From Andreesenia angusta (GTDB lineage Bacteria > Bacillota > Clostridia > Tissierellales > Gottschalkiaceae): a stretch of DNA of 64,000 nt. The notes beneath the pieces were generated by a model. The model saw only the letters and a program-made list of their open reading frames with translations, made no database searches and was not told the origin of the DNA. A program made the position numbers and the translations under genes. Shown in pieces: positions 55,278 through 63,665 of the stretch. Every line of letters begins with the position of its first letter. The stretch's first letter is position 1. The stretch spans positions 1-64,000 of the forward strand of contig JAUNVB010000005.1 in assembly GCA_030537835.1 (NCBI GenBank), read 5' to 3'.

Positions 55278-55823
55278 TTGAAGATAATTGCACTACTTGG
55301 TTCTCTTAGAAAGAATTCATATAATAGACAACTTTTGAATGAGATAATCGAATTGACAAAAGATGAAATTGAATTTGAAATAATAATGCCTGATTCCATT
55401 CCTCTATTCAATGAAGATATTGAATTTCCAGCTCCTGATTCTGTTAAAGATTTAAGAGATAAGATAAAAAGAGCTGATGGGGTCTGGATTTTCTCTCCTG
55501 AATACAATCACAGTCTTCCAGGTGGCTTAAAAAACATCTTTGACTGGCTTAGTCGTCCAGTTGAAAAAAATAGTGGTCAAGTCATGAGAGATGTTAAAGT
55601 CGCTATTTCTGGTGTTACACCAGGTATTTCAGGTACTTTAAATATGCAGGACGATCTAATGGCTTTTCTATGTTTTGTAAAAGCTGATTTGATGACAAGT
55701 ACTAGAATATATTTCAATGATATTGATAGATGGGAAGATGAAAATGGAAATATTGATTTTACAAATTTTAGAGATAGAATAGATAAGATGATAGACGAAT
55801 TCATCGAATTCGTAAAAAAATAA
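55278..55823 (+). CDS. NADPH-dependent FMN reductase family protein
   Basis: 181-residue flavodoxin-like fold. The N-terminal phosphate loop is ALLGSLRKNSYNRQLL and FSPEYNHSLPGGLKNIFDWLSR is the FMN site and signature. Reduces FMN, quinones or azo compounds in known members. TTG start behind AAAGGATG. A lone plus-strand gene between radC and maf. Confidence 0.9.
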   Translation: MKIIALLGSLRKNSYNRQLLNEIIELTKDEIEFEIIMPDSIPLFNEDIEFPAPDSVKDLRDKIKRADGVWIFSPEYNHSLPGGLKNIFDWLSRPVEKNSGQVMRDVKVAISGVTPGISGTLNMQDDLMAFLCFVKADLMTSTRIYFNDIDRWEDENGNIDFTNFRDRIDKMIDEFIEFVKK

Positions 55824-55844
55824 GGGGATTATAATAATCCCCTT
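55822..55844 (+). terminator. Terminator between the FMN reductase gene and maf
   Basis: AAGGGGATTA and TAATCCCCTT form a perfect 10-bp stem with a 3-base loop. A poly-A run on the left and TTTT on the right allow use from both strands. Confidence 0.8.
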
Positions 55845-56407
55845 TTAAAGAGCTCTTTTAATTTTTGATCTAATTTGCTTATAGGAAGACCTACTATATT
55901 AGAATATGAACCTTCAAAACTCTCGCACAATATCTCACCTATTCCTTGGATCGCATAGGCACCAGCTTTATCTCTATATTCTCCTTTATCTAAATAATTG
56001 TTTATCATATTATCAGAAAGTTCTCTAAATCTGACTATAGATTTCTCATAGTCCACAAGTTTTATATTATTTTCTCTATTTATTATTGAAAATCCTGTTA
56101 TGACATAATGTTCCGATTTGCTAAGATTTTTAAGCATATTAAATCCATCATCTCTATCTAATGGTTTGCCTAATATCTTATCTTTATAAACAACTGTATC
56201 CGCTCCAATGATAATAGATTTCTTATTAACTTTTTTTGCTATATCCCATGCCTTCTCAAAAGCTAGAGTCATTGCATTGATTTCCGCTTTCGATTCAAAT
56301 CCAAAAACTTCTTCTATATCACTCGGCATGATTGACAGTTTAATATCGTATTTAGAAAGTAATTCTATTCTTCTTTCCGATTTTGACGCTAATACTATAT
56401 CCATCAT
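55829..56407 (-). CDS. maf: Maf-family nucleoside triphosphate pyrophosphatase
   Basis: 192 residues. LASKSERRIELL (substrate loop), IIGADTVVYKDKILGKP and GAYAIQGIGEILCESFEGSYSNIVGLP are the family motifs. Hydrolyses dTTP, UTP or modified nucleotides. Overlaps the upstream gene by 4 nt (ATGA), so translation is coupled. Confidence 0.94.
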   Translation of the reverse strand: MMDIVLASKSERRIELLSKYDIKLSIMPSDIEEVFGFESKAEINAMTLAFEKAWDIAKKVNKKSIIIGADTVVYKDKILGKPLDRDDGFNMLKNLSKSEHYVITGFSIINRENNIKLVDYEKSIVRFRELSDNMINNYLDKGEYRDKAGAYAIQGIGEILCESFEGSYSNIVGLPISKLDQKLKELFKRGLL

Positions 56408-56931
56408 ATTATTTCTCCATCCCCAATTATCTTTTTAGAATTCTTTACAAAAAAATAGACTGCTATCCCGGTAAAATAACCAGTGAATAGACTGACTAAT
56501 GCCATATATGGATAATAGACTGCTATTCTAATATTATTCATAATGGCTACTGCTACTAATATCTGTGTTAGATTGTGAATTAATGCACCTATTATACTTA
56601 TTCCCATTAAACTGAATTTATCCTTAAAAAAATTGTATATAGTTATCATAGCAATTGTACTGAATATAGCTGAAGGCAGACTGTAAAGAAGACCTGAAAA
56701 ATTTCCAGTTCCTATAGCTACTATGAATGTTCTTAAAAATGCGGTCAATAAAGACTCTTTATAGCCTAATAAAACTATGACTATCAGCTGAATTATATTG
56801 GCAAAACCTAATTTTGCCCCCGGTATAGGTATTGGCACCGGAAGACTATTCTCTACTATTCCAAGCACTACTCCAATAGCGATCAATAGTGCTAAGAATA
56901 TTATCTTTCTCGTACTTTTCATATCTACCAC
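56404..56931 (-). CDS. Gx transporter family membrane protein (formerly HepS component I)
   Basis: 175 residues with about five membrane helices. GIVENSLPVPIPIPGAKLGFANIIQLIVIVLLG is the Gx_transp signature. Older annotation calls it heptaprenyl diphosphate synthase component I, but it looks like an ECF-type substrate-binding subunit. It abuts the NusG-II gene upstream. This pair occurs near extracytosolic electron-transfer and Rnf loci, so a role with flavin or quinone supply is likely but unproven. Confidence 0.9.
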   Translation of the reverse strand: MVDMKSTRKIIFLALLIAIGVVLGIVENSLPVPIPIPGAKLGFANIIQLIVIVLLGYKESLLTAFLRTFIVAIGTGNFSGLLYSLPSAIFSTIAMITIYNFFKDKFSLMGISIIGALIHNLTQILVAVAIMNNIRIAVYYPYMALVSLFTGYFTGIAVYFFVKNSKKIIGDGEII

Positions 56932-57318
56932 CTAATAACTGATGAAATCCATATCATCATTTTTTTCATCCGATTTACCTCTTATCTCTATTACTAGTTT
57001 ATTCGGTAAACAGACGATTATTTCTCCCGGACTCGATATCTTGCCTTGTTTTATATCGAGTTTATCAGGGCATGAAGCTTTAATAACTCTTACACTACCT
57101 TTTTCAATTCTTATCTTATTGTAACCATATTCAGTTCTTATATCTATATCTTTTTTAAGGCTTGGATCTATTATTATTTCTTTATACTTCTGTCCATTTA
57201 TCTCTATATAGAGATATTTAGAGTCTGAAGTATTGAGATAATTTTTGCTTATGAATATTGAAGATATACTCAGAATTGCAACTATTAGTATTAAGATTTT
57301 ATCATATTTTGTAGTCAT
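56932..57318 (-). CDS. NusG domain II-containing membrane-anchored protein
   Basis: 128 residues from ATG 57318 behind GAGGAG. N-terminal anchor (about 6-24), then a small extracytoplasmic beta domain (YLYIEINGQKYKEIIID, RIEKGSVRVIKASCPDKLDIKQGKISSPGEIIVCLPNKLVIEI), the NusG_II fold with two Cys. It is not NusG itself. It is the first gene after the rnf terminator and forms a unit with the Gx transporter and maf. Confidence 0.88.
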   Translation of the reverse strand: MTTKYDKILILIVAILSISSIFISKNYLNTSDSKYLYIEINGQKYKEIIIDPSLKKDIDIRTEYGYNKIRIEKGSVRVIKASCPDKLDIKQGKISSPGEIIVCLPNKLVIEIRGKSDEKNDDMDFISY

Positions 57319-57452
57319 ATTTCTCCTCGAATCGATTGATTTATATCTAAATTCTATCATTATTTTATATTGCCTTCAATATATTTTATCAATAATCGAA
57401 AATTATACTCAAATAATTTTATATAAAATATTATATCTTCATATCAAAAAAA

Positions 57453-57486
57453 GACTAGACGATTAATTCAGATCAATCATCTAGTC
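57453..57486 (-). terminator. Terminator of the rnf operon
   Basis: On the minus strand GACTAGATGATT and AATCGTCTAGTC form a 12-bp stem (one G-U) around a 10-base loop, followed by TTTTTTTG. Just after the rnfB stop. Confidence 0.88.
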
Positions 57487-57496
57487 AATTATATTA

Positions 57497-58348
57497 TTAT
57501 GCTGTTTCTGTCTTAACTTCTTCTTTTTTAGGCTCAGCTGGTTTTTTCTTCTTCTCAGGTGGCTTTCCGAAAATAGCACCTGTTGGACATTCTTTAGCGC
57601 ATATTCTACAGTTCTTACAAGTTTCATAATTTATATGAGCTAAATTATTATCAAAATCCATTGAATCGAATGGACATTTCTTTACACATATCTGACATCC
57701 GATACATCCAACTGAACAAGCGTCTTTAACTTCTTTACCTCTTTTTTGATTATTACAATCTACGAATACTTTCTGTTTATAAGGTACTAATTCGATTAAG
57801 AATTTAGGGCAAACTTCTATACAAGCTCCGCAAGAAGTACATTTTTCTTTATTTATAACTGCAACTCCGTCTATTATATCTATAGCTCCGAAATCACAAA
57901 CTTTTTCACATGTTCCATAGCCTAAGCATCCAAATGAACATGTCTTAGCTCCTCCTGCTACTAGAGCTGCTGCCCTACAATCTGTAATTCCTTCATATTG
58001 AAATTTATCTTTTGCTAATCCACATTTTCCATTACATTTAACTCTTGCAACTTTCTTTTCTGTTGCTCCTGCCTCTGTACCCATTATTGCAGCAATCTCT
58101 GATGCACATTGCTCTCCTCCAACAGGACAAGCATTTACCGGTGCTTTTCCTTCAGCTATTGCTTCAGCAAGACCATCACAACCTGGAAAACCGCAAGCCC
58201 CACAGTTAGCACCAGGAAGTGCTCCTCTCACCTTTACTATCTGGGGATTTACAGGAACTTCAAATACTTTAGCCGCTACTCCTAGGATTACTCCGAAAAC
58301 AAGCCCCAGTACTCCTAGTATAACTACTGCTACTAATATACCATTCAT
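57497..58348 (-). CDS. rnfB: Rnf complex subunit RnfB (ferredoxin-type)
   Basis: 283 residues. One N-terminal membrane helix, then an Fe-S domain with GALPGANCGACGFPGCDGL, and several 4Fe-4S sites: CTSCGACIEVCP, CIGCQICVKKCP and CKNCRICAKECP. Takes electrons from reduced ferredoxin. The C-terminal tail is Lys/Glu/Pro-rich. Last gene of rnfCDGEAB. Confidence 0.96.
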   Translation of the reverse strand: MNGILVAVVILGVLGLVFGVILGVAAKVFEVPVNPQIVKVRGALPGANCGACGFPGCDGLAEAIAEGKAPVNACPVGGEQCASEIAAIMGTEAGATEKKVARVKCNGKCGLAKDKFQYEGITDCRAAALVAGGAKTCSFGCLGYGTCEKVCDFGAIDIIDGVAVINKEKCTSCGACIEVCPKFLIELVPYKQKVFVDCNNQKRGKEVKDACSVGCIGCQICVKKCPFDSMDFDNNLAHINYETCKNCRICAKECPTGAIFGKPPEKKKKPAEPKKEEVKTETA

Positions 58349-58361
58349 ATATTCTCCCCTC

Positions 58362-58934
58362 CTATACTAACCCAACGAAGCCTAAAAAGGCTATAGACAT
58401 TAGTCCTGCTGTTATCAATGCTATAGGAAAACCTTCAAGTGCTTTGGGTATGTTTGCAAGTTCTAACCTCTCTCTAATTCCTGCAAAAAGTACAATTGCC
58501 AATGTAAAACCTATAGCTGCGGCAATTGAATTCACTATAGTTTCCACGAAAGTAAATTCATTCTGTATATTCAATAATGCTGCTCCTAGAACTGCACAGT
58601 TCGTAGTTATCAGTGGAAGAAACACTCCCAATGATTTATATAGAGGCGGACTCGCCTTTTTAATGAACATTTCAACTGCTTGTACGAGTGTTGCTATAAC
58701 TAATATAAAAAATATCGTCTGCATAAACTCCAGATTAAATCTTTCGAGTATAGCGTATTGAACTCCATAAGTAACTATCCCCGCTATTGTAGTAACGAAT
58801 GTAACTGCAACTCCCATTCCGAGAGCTGTTTCAACCTTTTTAGAAACCCCTAAAAAAGGACATATTCCAAGGAATCTAGAAAGGACGAAATTATTAACAA
58901 ATATAGAGCTTATTACTATTGCAAATATACTCAT
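58362..58934 (-). CDS. rnfA: Rnf complex subunit RnfA
   Basis: 190 residues, six membrane helices. NNFVLSRFLGICPFLGVSK and NCAVLGAALL carry the conserved Cys that ligate an intramembrane Fe-S cluster with RnfE. Homologous to RnfE and NqrE. 14 nt before rnfB. Confidence 0.96.
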   Translation of the reverse strand: MSIFAIVISSIFVNNFVLSRFLGICPFLGVSKKVETALGMGVAVTFVTTIAGIVTYGVQYAILERFNLEFMQTIFFILVIATLVQAVEMFIKKASPPLYKSLGVFLPLITTNCAVLGAALLNIQNEFTFVETIVNSIAAAIGFTLAIVLFAGIRERLELANIPKALEGFPIALITAGLMSIAFLGFVGLV

Positions 58935-58945
58935 TTTTCTCCCTC

Positions 58946-59584
58946 CTATTCTACCTTAGCTTCTTTTGCTTTCTCTTGTTCTATTAATTTAGCCTCTTTT
59001 CTATTTCTAAGACCTTCAATTCCAGCTATTAATAATCCCAATACGAAGAAAGCTCCTGGTGGAAGTATTAATATAAGTGCTGGTTGATAATTAGCTCCAA
59101 ATATATCTATTCCAAAAATACTTCCTGCACCAAATAATTCTCTTATCATTCCAAGAACAGTCAATGCAATAGCAAATCCTAATCCCATTGCCAGACCATC
59201 TATTGCTGAATCCGAAACCTTATTCTTCGATGCAAAAGCTTCTGCTCTTCCTAATATCAAACAGTTTACAACGATCAAAGGTATGAATATTCCCAATGTC
59301 TTATCTAAATCTGGGAAATATGCCTTCAAAATCATACCGATCAATGTAACGAATGTTGCTATTACAACTATGAATGATGGGATTCTTATCTCATCAGGTA
59401 TTATCTTCTTAATTAACGAAACAACTATATTTGAACCTATCAAAACTACAGTTGTAGCCAATCCCATTGCAAGCCCATTAATAGCAGATGTAGTAACTGC
59501 AAGTGTTGGACACATCCCTATTAATTGAACCAAGGTTGGGTTATCTGTAATTAGACCATTCTTTATAATATCTGTTTTTTTCAT
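58946..59584 (-). CDS. rnfE: Rnf complex subunit RnfE
   Basis: 212 residues, six membrane helices. NPTLVQLIGMCPTLAVTTSAINGLAMG and NCLILGRAEAFASKN hold the RnfE Cys pair. Paralogue of RnfA; together they form the ion-translocating core. Between rnfG and rnfA. Confidence 0.96.
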   Translation of the reverse strand: MKKTDIIKNGLITDNPTLVQLIGMCPTLAVTTSAINGLAMGLATTVVLIGSNIVVSLIKKIIPDEIRIPSFIVVIATFVTLIGMILKAYFPDLDKTLGIFIPLIVVNCLILGRAEAFASKNKVSDSAIDGLAMGLGFAIALTVLGMIRELFGAGSIFGIDIFGANYQPALILILPPGAFFVLGLLIAGIEGLRNRKEAKLIEQEKAKEAKVE

Positions 59585-59602
59585 ATCCTCACCCCGATTC
59601 TC

Positions 59603-60172
59603 TTATTTATCTAGTTCTGCAAATACTTCTGATGCTAAATTAACCCCAGAAGTAACAGCTTTAGATGTAATCGTAGCCCCTGTTATTGCTAATATATCTG
59701 TTTCTCCTGGTGCACTCTTAACAACTTCTAATTCTTCTGATGGTTTTTTATCATATTGTCCATAGAAAGACTCTTCAGTTGCTAATGCTCCTAGACCTGG
59801 TGTTTCATTATTATTTCCAAGTCTTACACCTTCAATAATCTTTTCCTCTTTATTTATTCCTGTTATTACTTCGACTATACCTCCATAGCCATTAGTTCCA
59901 GTTTTTATCGTATATCCTATTACTTCTCCACCTTTAATCCCTTCATATATATCTAATACTTCAGGATTAGATGTTTGAATTTCTTTAAGTTTATTAGACT
60001 CTAATTCCTTAAACTCATCTGCCTCTGGTAATACCTGTTGTCTCGACTCATTATTTGCATCTTCATTAACTTTTTCAATTAATACAGCAGTCTTTTCATT
60101 GGCAAATCCCAAAATTCCTGCTGCTACTACAGTGATTGCAAATAGTATAAGGCCTAATTTAGCTATCTTCAT
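59603..60172 (-). CDS. rnfG: Rnf complex subunit RnfG (flavoprotein)
   Basis: 189 residues. One N-terminal helix then an extracytoplasmic FMN-binding domain; the covalent FMN site is DILAITGATITSKAVT, where the second Thr of GATIT would be flavinylated. The FMN is attached by an ApbE-type transferase, not encoded in this window. Confidence 0.95.
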   Translation of the reverse strand: MKIAKLGLILFAITVVAAGILGFANEKTAVLIEKVNEDANNESRQQVLPEADEFKELESNKLKEIQTSNPEVLDIYEGIKGGEVIGYTIKTGTNGYGGIVEVITGINKEEKIIEGVRLGNNNETPGLGALATEESFYGQYDKKPSEELEVVKSAPGETDILAITGATITSKAVTSGVNLASEVFAELDK

Positions 60173-61105
60173 CTATTTCACCCCTCCAAATACTTTTGGT
60201 TGTGTGAACTTTTCAATTAATGGTGCCGCTAAGTTCATCAATAATATTGAATACGATACCCCTTCAGGATATCCACCTTTTAATCTGATAACTGTAGTCA
60301 ATATACCTGCTCCTATACCGAATATTATCTTACCTTTTCCTGTTATCGGTGTTGATGGATAATCTGTAGCCATAAAGAATGCTCCTAGAATAAGTCCACC
60401 TGAGCAGATATGGTATAACATCGGCTCCCATCCTCCTGCAAATATAAATGTCAATATTGCAACTGTTAATATATATGCTACCGGTGTTTTCCAACTAATA
60501 ACTTTTCTAATTATTAAATATATACCACCTATTAATAATAAAATAACTGATGTTTCTCCAATACAGCCTCCAATATTTCCTAAAAATGCATCCATTAATG
60601 ATGGCAATTCACCTGCTGAAGGATTTTTCAATATAGCAAGTGGTGTTGCTGTCGATACTGCATCTGGTCCTGGTGATACCCAAGTAGTCATTAATACTGG
60701 CCAAGATGCTAATAGCATCGCTCTACCTGCTAGAGCAGGGTTTATGAAATTCTGTCCTATACCTCCAAAAGCTTGTTTCGCTATTCCAATCGCAAATACT
60801 GAACCTATAATAGGCAACCACCATGGAGCAGTTGACGGAATATTATAAGCTAATAAAATACCTGTTACCACTGCACTCAGATCAGATATAGTGACCGGCT
60901 TCTTGCTAAGTTTTTGTATTAAAAATTCAGTCAAAACAGCTGCTGCTACTGAAATCAAAGTCAGTTTTAATGCAGGTAAGCCAAAGAAGTACACGGCTCC
61001 AATCAGTGCTGGCATCATCGCTATTACAACATCTCTCATAATTTTATTAGTGTTCTCACTACTTAAAACATGAGGAGCTGCTGTTCCTATAAGTCTTTGA
61101 TCCAT
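60173..61105 (-). CDS. rnfD: Rnf complex subunit RnfD
   Basis: 310 residues with about nine helices. The FMN attachment Thr is in GPDAVSTATPL, and ATDYPSTPITGKGKIIFG is the family motif. Membrane subunit with covalent flavin. The stop of rnfD abuts the start of rnfG. Confidence 0.96.
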   Translation of the reverse strand: MDQRLIGTAAPHVLSSENTNKIMRDVVIAMMPALIGAVYFFGLPALKLTLISVAAAVLTEFLIQKLSKKPVTISDLSAVVTGILLAYNIPSTAPWWLPIIGSVFAIGIAKQAFGGIGQNFINPALAGRAMLLASWPVLMTTWVSPGPDAVSTATPLAILKNPSAGELPSLMDAFLGNIGGCIGETSVILLLIGGIYLIIRKVISWKTPVAYILTVAILTFIFAGGWEPMLYHICSGGLILGAFFMATDYPSTPITGKGKIIFGIGAGILTTVIRLKGGYPEGVSYSILLMNLAAPLIEKFTQPKVFGGVK

Positions 61106-61126
61106 TTCTGTATCCCCCTCCTATTT

Positions 61127-62452
61127 TTAATTGCTCTTTCTCTTAGCTAACTCTTTTTTTGCATATTTAAATGAATGAACTAATGAAATTTTAGATGGAC
61201 ATACGAATGAACAAGCTCCACATTCAATACAAGACCATATATTTAATTTCTCTAATTCGTCAAATCTCTCATGCATAATATTTTGATTCATAAGTACTGG
61301 CTCTAGTTTTACAGGACAAACTTCTACGCATTTAGCACATCTTATACATTGTTTTTGTTCTGGAAGTGCTGCTTCTGCTTTAGATAATGCTAAGACTCCT
61401 GATGTTCCTTTTACTACAGGAACACTGTCCGTAAACTGTGCCATACCCATCATTGGCCCACCCATGACCAATTTTTCAACTTCACCTTTATAGCCTCCAC
61501 AATCTTCTATTAAACTACTGAATGGAGTTCCTATTCTAACCATGAAATTACTAGGTTGTTCTAATGCTCCACCCGTAACTGTAACTATTCTCTCTATTAA
61601 AGGCATTCCCGTCTTTATAGCTACCGATATAGCATATGCCGTACCAACATTGTTTACGACAACACCTACATCCATCGGTAGTCCTCCTGAAGGGACTCTT
61701 CTTTTCGTTATTGCATCAATAATTCTCTTCTCATCACCTTGAGGGTATTTAGTTTCAAGTGCAACTATCTCTATATTAGATTCATTCTTTGCTGCCTCTC
61801 TCATAGAGTCGATAGCATCCATCTTATTGTCTTCTATTCCAATATAACCTTTGTTCACACCTACCGCTTTCATTATCGCCTTAAGTCCATAAATTATATC
61901 TTCGCTTTTTTCAAGCATCAATCTATGGTCTGCTGTAAGATAAGGTTCGCATTCTGCGCCATTTAATATTACTATATCAACTTCTTTATCTTTTGGTGGC
62001 ACAAGCTTTATATGAGTTGGGAAACTCGCTCCTCCTTGCCCTGTTATTCCAGCCTCTCTTACTATATCTATTATCTCTTTTGAAGAAAGATTGTCTATAT
62101 CACCTTTAGGTTTCACTTCTTCACTTATTTCAAATAGACCATCTGATTTTATAACTACTGCATTAGATGAAGTCCCATCGGGTGAATCTACCTCCATAAT
62201 TTTAGATACTTTTCCTGAAACGCTAGAATGAATAGGTGCTGATACGAAAGCTTCTGTATCCCCAATTTTTTGTCCTACCTTTACCTCATCTCCAACTTTA
62301 ACTAATGGCTCACATGGCGCTCCTATATGTTGACGGAGTAAAATAGTAACTGTTTCTGGATCTGAACATGGTCTTATCTCATGACTCTGTGCCATCCCCT
62401 TCCTATAAGGTGGATGTATCCCCCCTGAAAAGGTTAGACTTGCTAGTTTCAT
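61127..62452 (-). CDS. rnfC: Rnf complex subunit RnfC (NADH-binding)
   Basis: 441 residues. Barrel-like N-terminal domain with QHIGAPCEPLVKVGDEVKVGQKIG, the NADH/FMN site with GQGGASFPTHIKL and NGAECEPYLTADHRLML, and two 4Fe-4S motifs, CIRCAKCVEVCP and CIECGACSFVCP. Transfers electrons between NAD and the membrane core. First gene of rnfCDGEAB, with the Clostridia gene order. Confidence 0.97.
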   Translation of the reverse strand: MKLASLTFSGGIHPPYRKGMAQSHEIRPCSDPETVTILLRQHIGAPCEPLVKVGDEVKVGQKIGDTEAFVSAPIHSSVSGKVSKIMEVDSPDGTSSNAVVIKSDGLFEISEEVKPKGDIDNLSSKEIIDIVREAGITGQGGASFPTHIKLVPPKDKEVDIVILNGAECEPYLTADHRLMLEKSEDIIYGLKAIMKAVGVNKGYIGIEDNKMDAIDSMREAAKNESNIEIVALETKYPQGDEKRIIDAITKRRVPSGGLPMDVGVVVNNVGTAYAISVAIKTGMPLIERIVTVTGGALEQPSNFMVRIGTPFSSLIEDCGGYKGEVEKLVMGGPMMGMAQFTDSVPVVKGTSGVLALSKAEAALPEQKQCIRCAKCVEVCPVKLEPVLMNQNIMHERFDELEKLNIWSCIECGACSFVCPSKISLVHSFKYAKKELAKRKSN

Positions 62453-62765
62453 ATTATCTCACCTCTTATTAAAATTTTCCTGCTAATAACTATATACACC
62501 TAAGACAAACGTTTACCCATAATCTCTTATTTACCTTAAGAGATATAAGGGTTAAAGATATTATCTTTTAATTCTTATCAACCATATATTATTATATTTA
62601 TTTTAGATTAAACTAAAGGATATACAGAAAAGCTTTGAATTGTATAAATACTAAAAAATCATTAAAAAAATCCACATATAGGATTACGTTTTCCTCCTCT
62701 ATGCGGACATCTTCAATATCCTTGCCGCTATATGCCCTTAGAGCATATTCACTCACAATACTATA
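62453..62765. other. Intergenic leader between tRNA-Leu and rnfC
   Basis: 313 bp without a credible gene; the 79-codon frame at 62613-62852 is a shadow of the tRNA. The rnf transcript must start here, but I see no clean -35/-10 pair. Two short inverted repeats lie in it: ATCTCTTA/TAAGAGAT at 62522-62544 and AAAGATA-T-TATCTTT at 62554-62568. Either could be a regulator site or mRNA hairpin. Confidence 0.4.
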
Positions 62766-62850
62766 TGGTGCGGATGATGGGATTTGAACCCATACGTCTT
62801 TCAACACACGCCCCTCAAACGTGCCTGTCTGCCGATTCCAGCACATCCGC
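62766..62850 (-). tRNA. tRNA-Leu (anticodon GAG)
   Basis: 85 nt with encoded CCA. Acceptor stem GCGGATG/CATCCGC, discriminator A, anticodon arm CACGT-TTGAGGG-GCGTG with anticodon GAG (reads CUC/CUU), long class II variable arm, T arm ATGGGTTCAAATCCCAT. A TATAAT (complement of 62860-62865) sits about 10 bp upstream. Confidence 0.96.
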
Positions 62851-63045
62851 ACTTGGAATATTATAATCAGTTAATAAAAATTAATAAATATTTTACAAAC
62901 AATCTTTACTCATTAATTATAATATAATATATTAAAGTTTTCAAGTTTAAATGAAGATTTGTATAAGATATTATAAGCTTTTTTATTATTATTATTCAAT
63001 TTAATTACTAGTTAAAAGGTCAGAATTAAGACTATTCATTCAATA

Positions 63046-63651
63046 CTAATATAATTCCTTATAGCGCTTATACGTGCTTTTTACCTTTTTAACATAGTCT
63101 GATGTCTCTTTAAAGGGTATATAATCTAGTATAATTCCATCCGAACTATATTCATTGGTATTCAACCATTCGTTCACATTTCCTATTCCAGCATTATAAG
63201 CTGCTAAAGCTGTATCTTCATTCCCATCATATTCTTTAATTAAATATGTTAAAAGCCATGTCCCCATATTAATATTATCTTCTGGATTAAAGAGCATCTG
63301 TTTATCAAAATCCTTCATATCTTTTTTCTGACTTATCCAATATCCTGTCTCTTCCATTATCTGCATAAGCCCTATAGCTCCCCTATTAGATACTGCTTTA
63401 GGATTGTGATCACTCTCTATATGAATTACAGAATGAATTAATAGAGGATCTATATCGTATTCTCTTGAATACTTTTGCACATATTTATCATATTTTAATT
63501 GATAATTCATTCTCATTATATTCTCTCTCTTTATAAAAGCAAATACTCCTATTATTATAAAGATTAATACTATTCCTCTAAATATATTTCTTCTAATCCT
63601 CTTAGCTCTTCTCTTTTTCTTTCTTAAATTTCTCTTACTCTCAATTCCCAT
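63046..63651 (-). CDS. Lytic transglycosylase (SLT domain)
   Basis: 201 residues. Very basic N-terminus (ESKRNLRKKKRRAKRIRRNIF) before a membrane helix (about 27-43), then a Slt domain: YSREYDIDPLLIHSVIHIESDHNPKAVSNRGAIGLMQI with the catalytic Glu, and ALAAYNAGIGNVNEW. Cleaves peptidoglycan glycan strands on the outer face. Preceded by GGAGG; 15 nt after coaE, a frequent Clostridia pair. Confidence 0.92.
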   Translation of the reverse strand: MGIESKRNLRKKKRRAKRIRRNIFRGIVLIFIIIGVFAFIKRENIMRMNYQLKYDKYVQKYSREYDIDPLLIHSVIHIESDHNPKAVSNRGAIGLMQIMEETGYWISQKKDMKDFDKQMLFNPEDNINMGTWLLTYLIKEYDGNEDTALAAYNAGIGNVNEWLNTNEYSSDGIILDYIPFKETSDYVKKVKSTYKRYKELY

Positions 63652-63665
63652 TGTAAACCTCCAGA

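Noticed and set aside
62613-62852. 79-codon minus-strand ORF
   Set aside because: Its N-terminal part is translated tRNA-Leu sequence; no ribosome binding site and no family features.
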